Assembly (NCBI GenBank): GCA_021202715.1
Contig: JAJQCL010000115.1
Location: 2,354 to 8,216 of the forward strand
DNA length: 5,863 nt
Source: Lachnospiraceae bacterium
GTDB lineage: Bacteria > Bacillota > Clostridia > Lachnospirales > Lachnospiraceae
Reading direction: 5' to 3'
Both the position numbers and the translations under genes were made by a program. Below, in pieces: positions 5,342-5,863 of this stretch; the first letter of the stretch is position 1; each line of letters begins with the position of its first letter. The notes under the pieces are model-generated. The model was not told the origin of the DNA. It did not search any database and saw nothing but the letters and a program-made list of their open reading frames with translations.

Positions 5342-5863
5342 ATGAAAAACGCAGAAATGACAGCTACCCGTAAGTTTTTGAGCAGCCTGGCGCTTCTCAC
5401 GCTTTTCCTCACCATTCTGATCGCAGGAAGTACGCAGGCCCTGGCCGCAGGCAAGACGAAGCCCACCAAGCTCTCCGCCACGACCAAGAGCATCACCACC
5501 TACGTAGGAACCGAGTTCGATCTGAAGGTCAAGATGACCCCCACCTACGCAGAAGATGATTACCTGACCTGGTCCGTCACCTCCGGCAAGAGTTATGTAA
5601 AGATCATCGACGACGATGTGAACGACGATGAGATCGAGCTCAAAGCCGTCAAAGCCGGAACCGCCAAGGTGCAATGCAAGGTCCGCGGCACCTCCATCAA
5701 GTGCACCTTCACTGTCAAGGTCAAGGCAGCCACCAACAAGATCACGGCCAAGAGCGCCACAACCCAGTCTGTAGAGGTGGGCGACGAGTTCGAGCTGGAA
5801 GTCAACAAGTACTCCGGCCTCAAGGATCGCTACCTGAAGTGGTCCATCGCCGACACCAGCATC
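5342..5863 (+). CDS. Secreted protein with BIG2-type Ig-like repeats, N-terminal part (3' end outside window)
   Basis: The first 174 residues are visible; the frame is still open at the window end. Residues 1-36 form a signal peptide with a basic start (RK at 10-11), a hydrophobic core (LALLTLFLTILIAG, 16-29) and an ALA cleavage site near 33-35. One Ig-like repeat covers about 39-128, with landmarks YVGTEFDLKV, YLTWSV and AVKAGTAKVQCKV. A second starts near 132 with VEVGDEFELEV and YLKWSI. The periodic VGxEFxLxV and YLxWS pattern is typical of BIG2-like surface and adhesin proteins. The acidic segment DDDVNDDEIE (90-99) in the first repeat is unusual. Codon use is strongly biased: 19 of 22 Lys are AAG, 17 of 25 Thr are ACC and 9 of 10 Ile are ATC, which suggests high expression. 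The role is probably adhesion or surface structure. Anchoring or catalytic domains may lie downstream and cannot be seen. Confidence 0.85.
   Translation, partial: MKNAEMTATRKFLSSLALLTLFLTILIAGSTQALAAGKTKPTKLSATTKSITTYVGTEFDLKVKMTPTYAEDDYLTWSVTSGKSYVKIIDDDVNDDEIELKAVKAGTAKVQCKVRGTSIKCTFTVKVKAATNKITAKSATTQSVEVGDEFELEVNKYSGLKDRYLKWSIADTSI

Noticed and set aside
5261..5674. A glycine/valine-rich open frame on the minus strand antisense to the BIG2-like gene
   Set aside because: It is explained by the biased GTC/ACC/GAC codons of the plus-strand gene, which has a signal peptide, a strong ribosome binding site and Ig-like repeats.

Overview
The window looks like part of the chromosome of a Gram-positive anaerobe of the class Clostridia, most likely a Lachnospiraceae-type gut or rumen bacterium. 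This is inferred from the protein families: aromatic/glycine wall-binding repeats joined to a transglutaminase-like domain, a DHHW-family exoprotein beside an MBOAT acyltransferase, a YabE/RpfB-like G5 lipoprotein and a bacterial Ig-like (BIG2) secreted protein. Strong AGGAGG-type ribosome binding sites and moderate GC content agree. The sequence alone does not allow a species call. No rRNA, tRNA, CRISPR array, transposase or phage gene was seen.

Layout. (1) 2-640 (+): the 3' end of a secreted, wall-binding, transglutaminase-like protein with an intact Cys-His-Asp triad; its start lies outside the window. (2) 682-4667 (+): a tight three-gene block. It holds an AlgI/DltB-type MBOAT O-acyltransferase (682-2109), a membrane-anchored DHHW/AlgX-like SGNH protein (2129-3583) and a lipoprotein with ubiquitin-like (DUF348) repeats plus a G5 domain (3585-4667). 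Gaps are 19 bp and 1 bp, so the three genes are almost certainly one transcription unit. The transglutaminase gene 41 bp upstream may belong to it too, as no terminator separates them. (3) 4668-4743: a short convergent intergenic stretch filled by two near-identical 33-bp units at a 35-bp period. (4) 4744-5193 (-): a small cytosolic DUF3237-family protein. (5) 5194-5341: a divergent, AT-rich regulatory region with a perfect 6-bp-arm inverted repeat and an 11-bp-period direct repeat. (6) 5342 to the window end (+): the first 174 residues of a secreted protein with Ig-like repeats and strongly biased codon use. It is cut by the window edge.

How the genes may work together. MBOAT plus an SGNH-type exoprotein is the standard architecture for moving acyl groups, usually acetyl, across the membrane onto an extracytoplasmic glycan (compare AlgI/AlgJ/AlgX, PatA/PatB and DltB/DltD). 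The third gene encodes a lipoprotein with domains found in peptidoglycan-associated proteins (YabE, RpfB). The inferred picture is a cell-envelope O-acylation module with its own surface lipoprotein, next to wall-binding and adhesin-like genes. The acceptor polymer and the lipoprotein's role cannot be read from the sequence; the three-component arrangement is the best candidate here for an under-described system.
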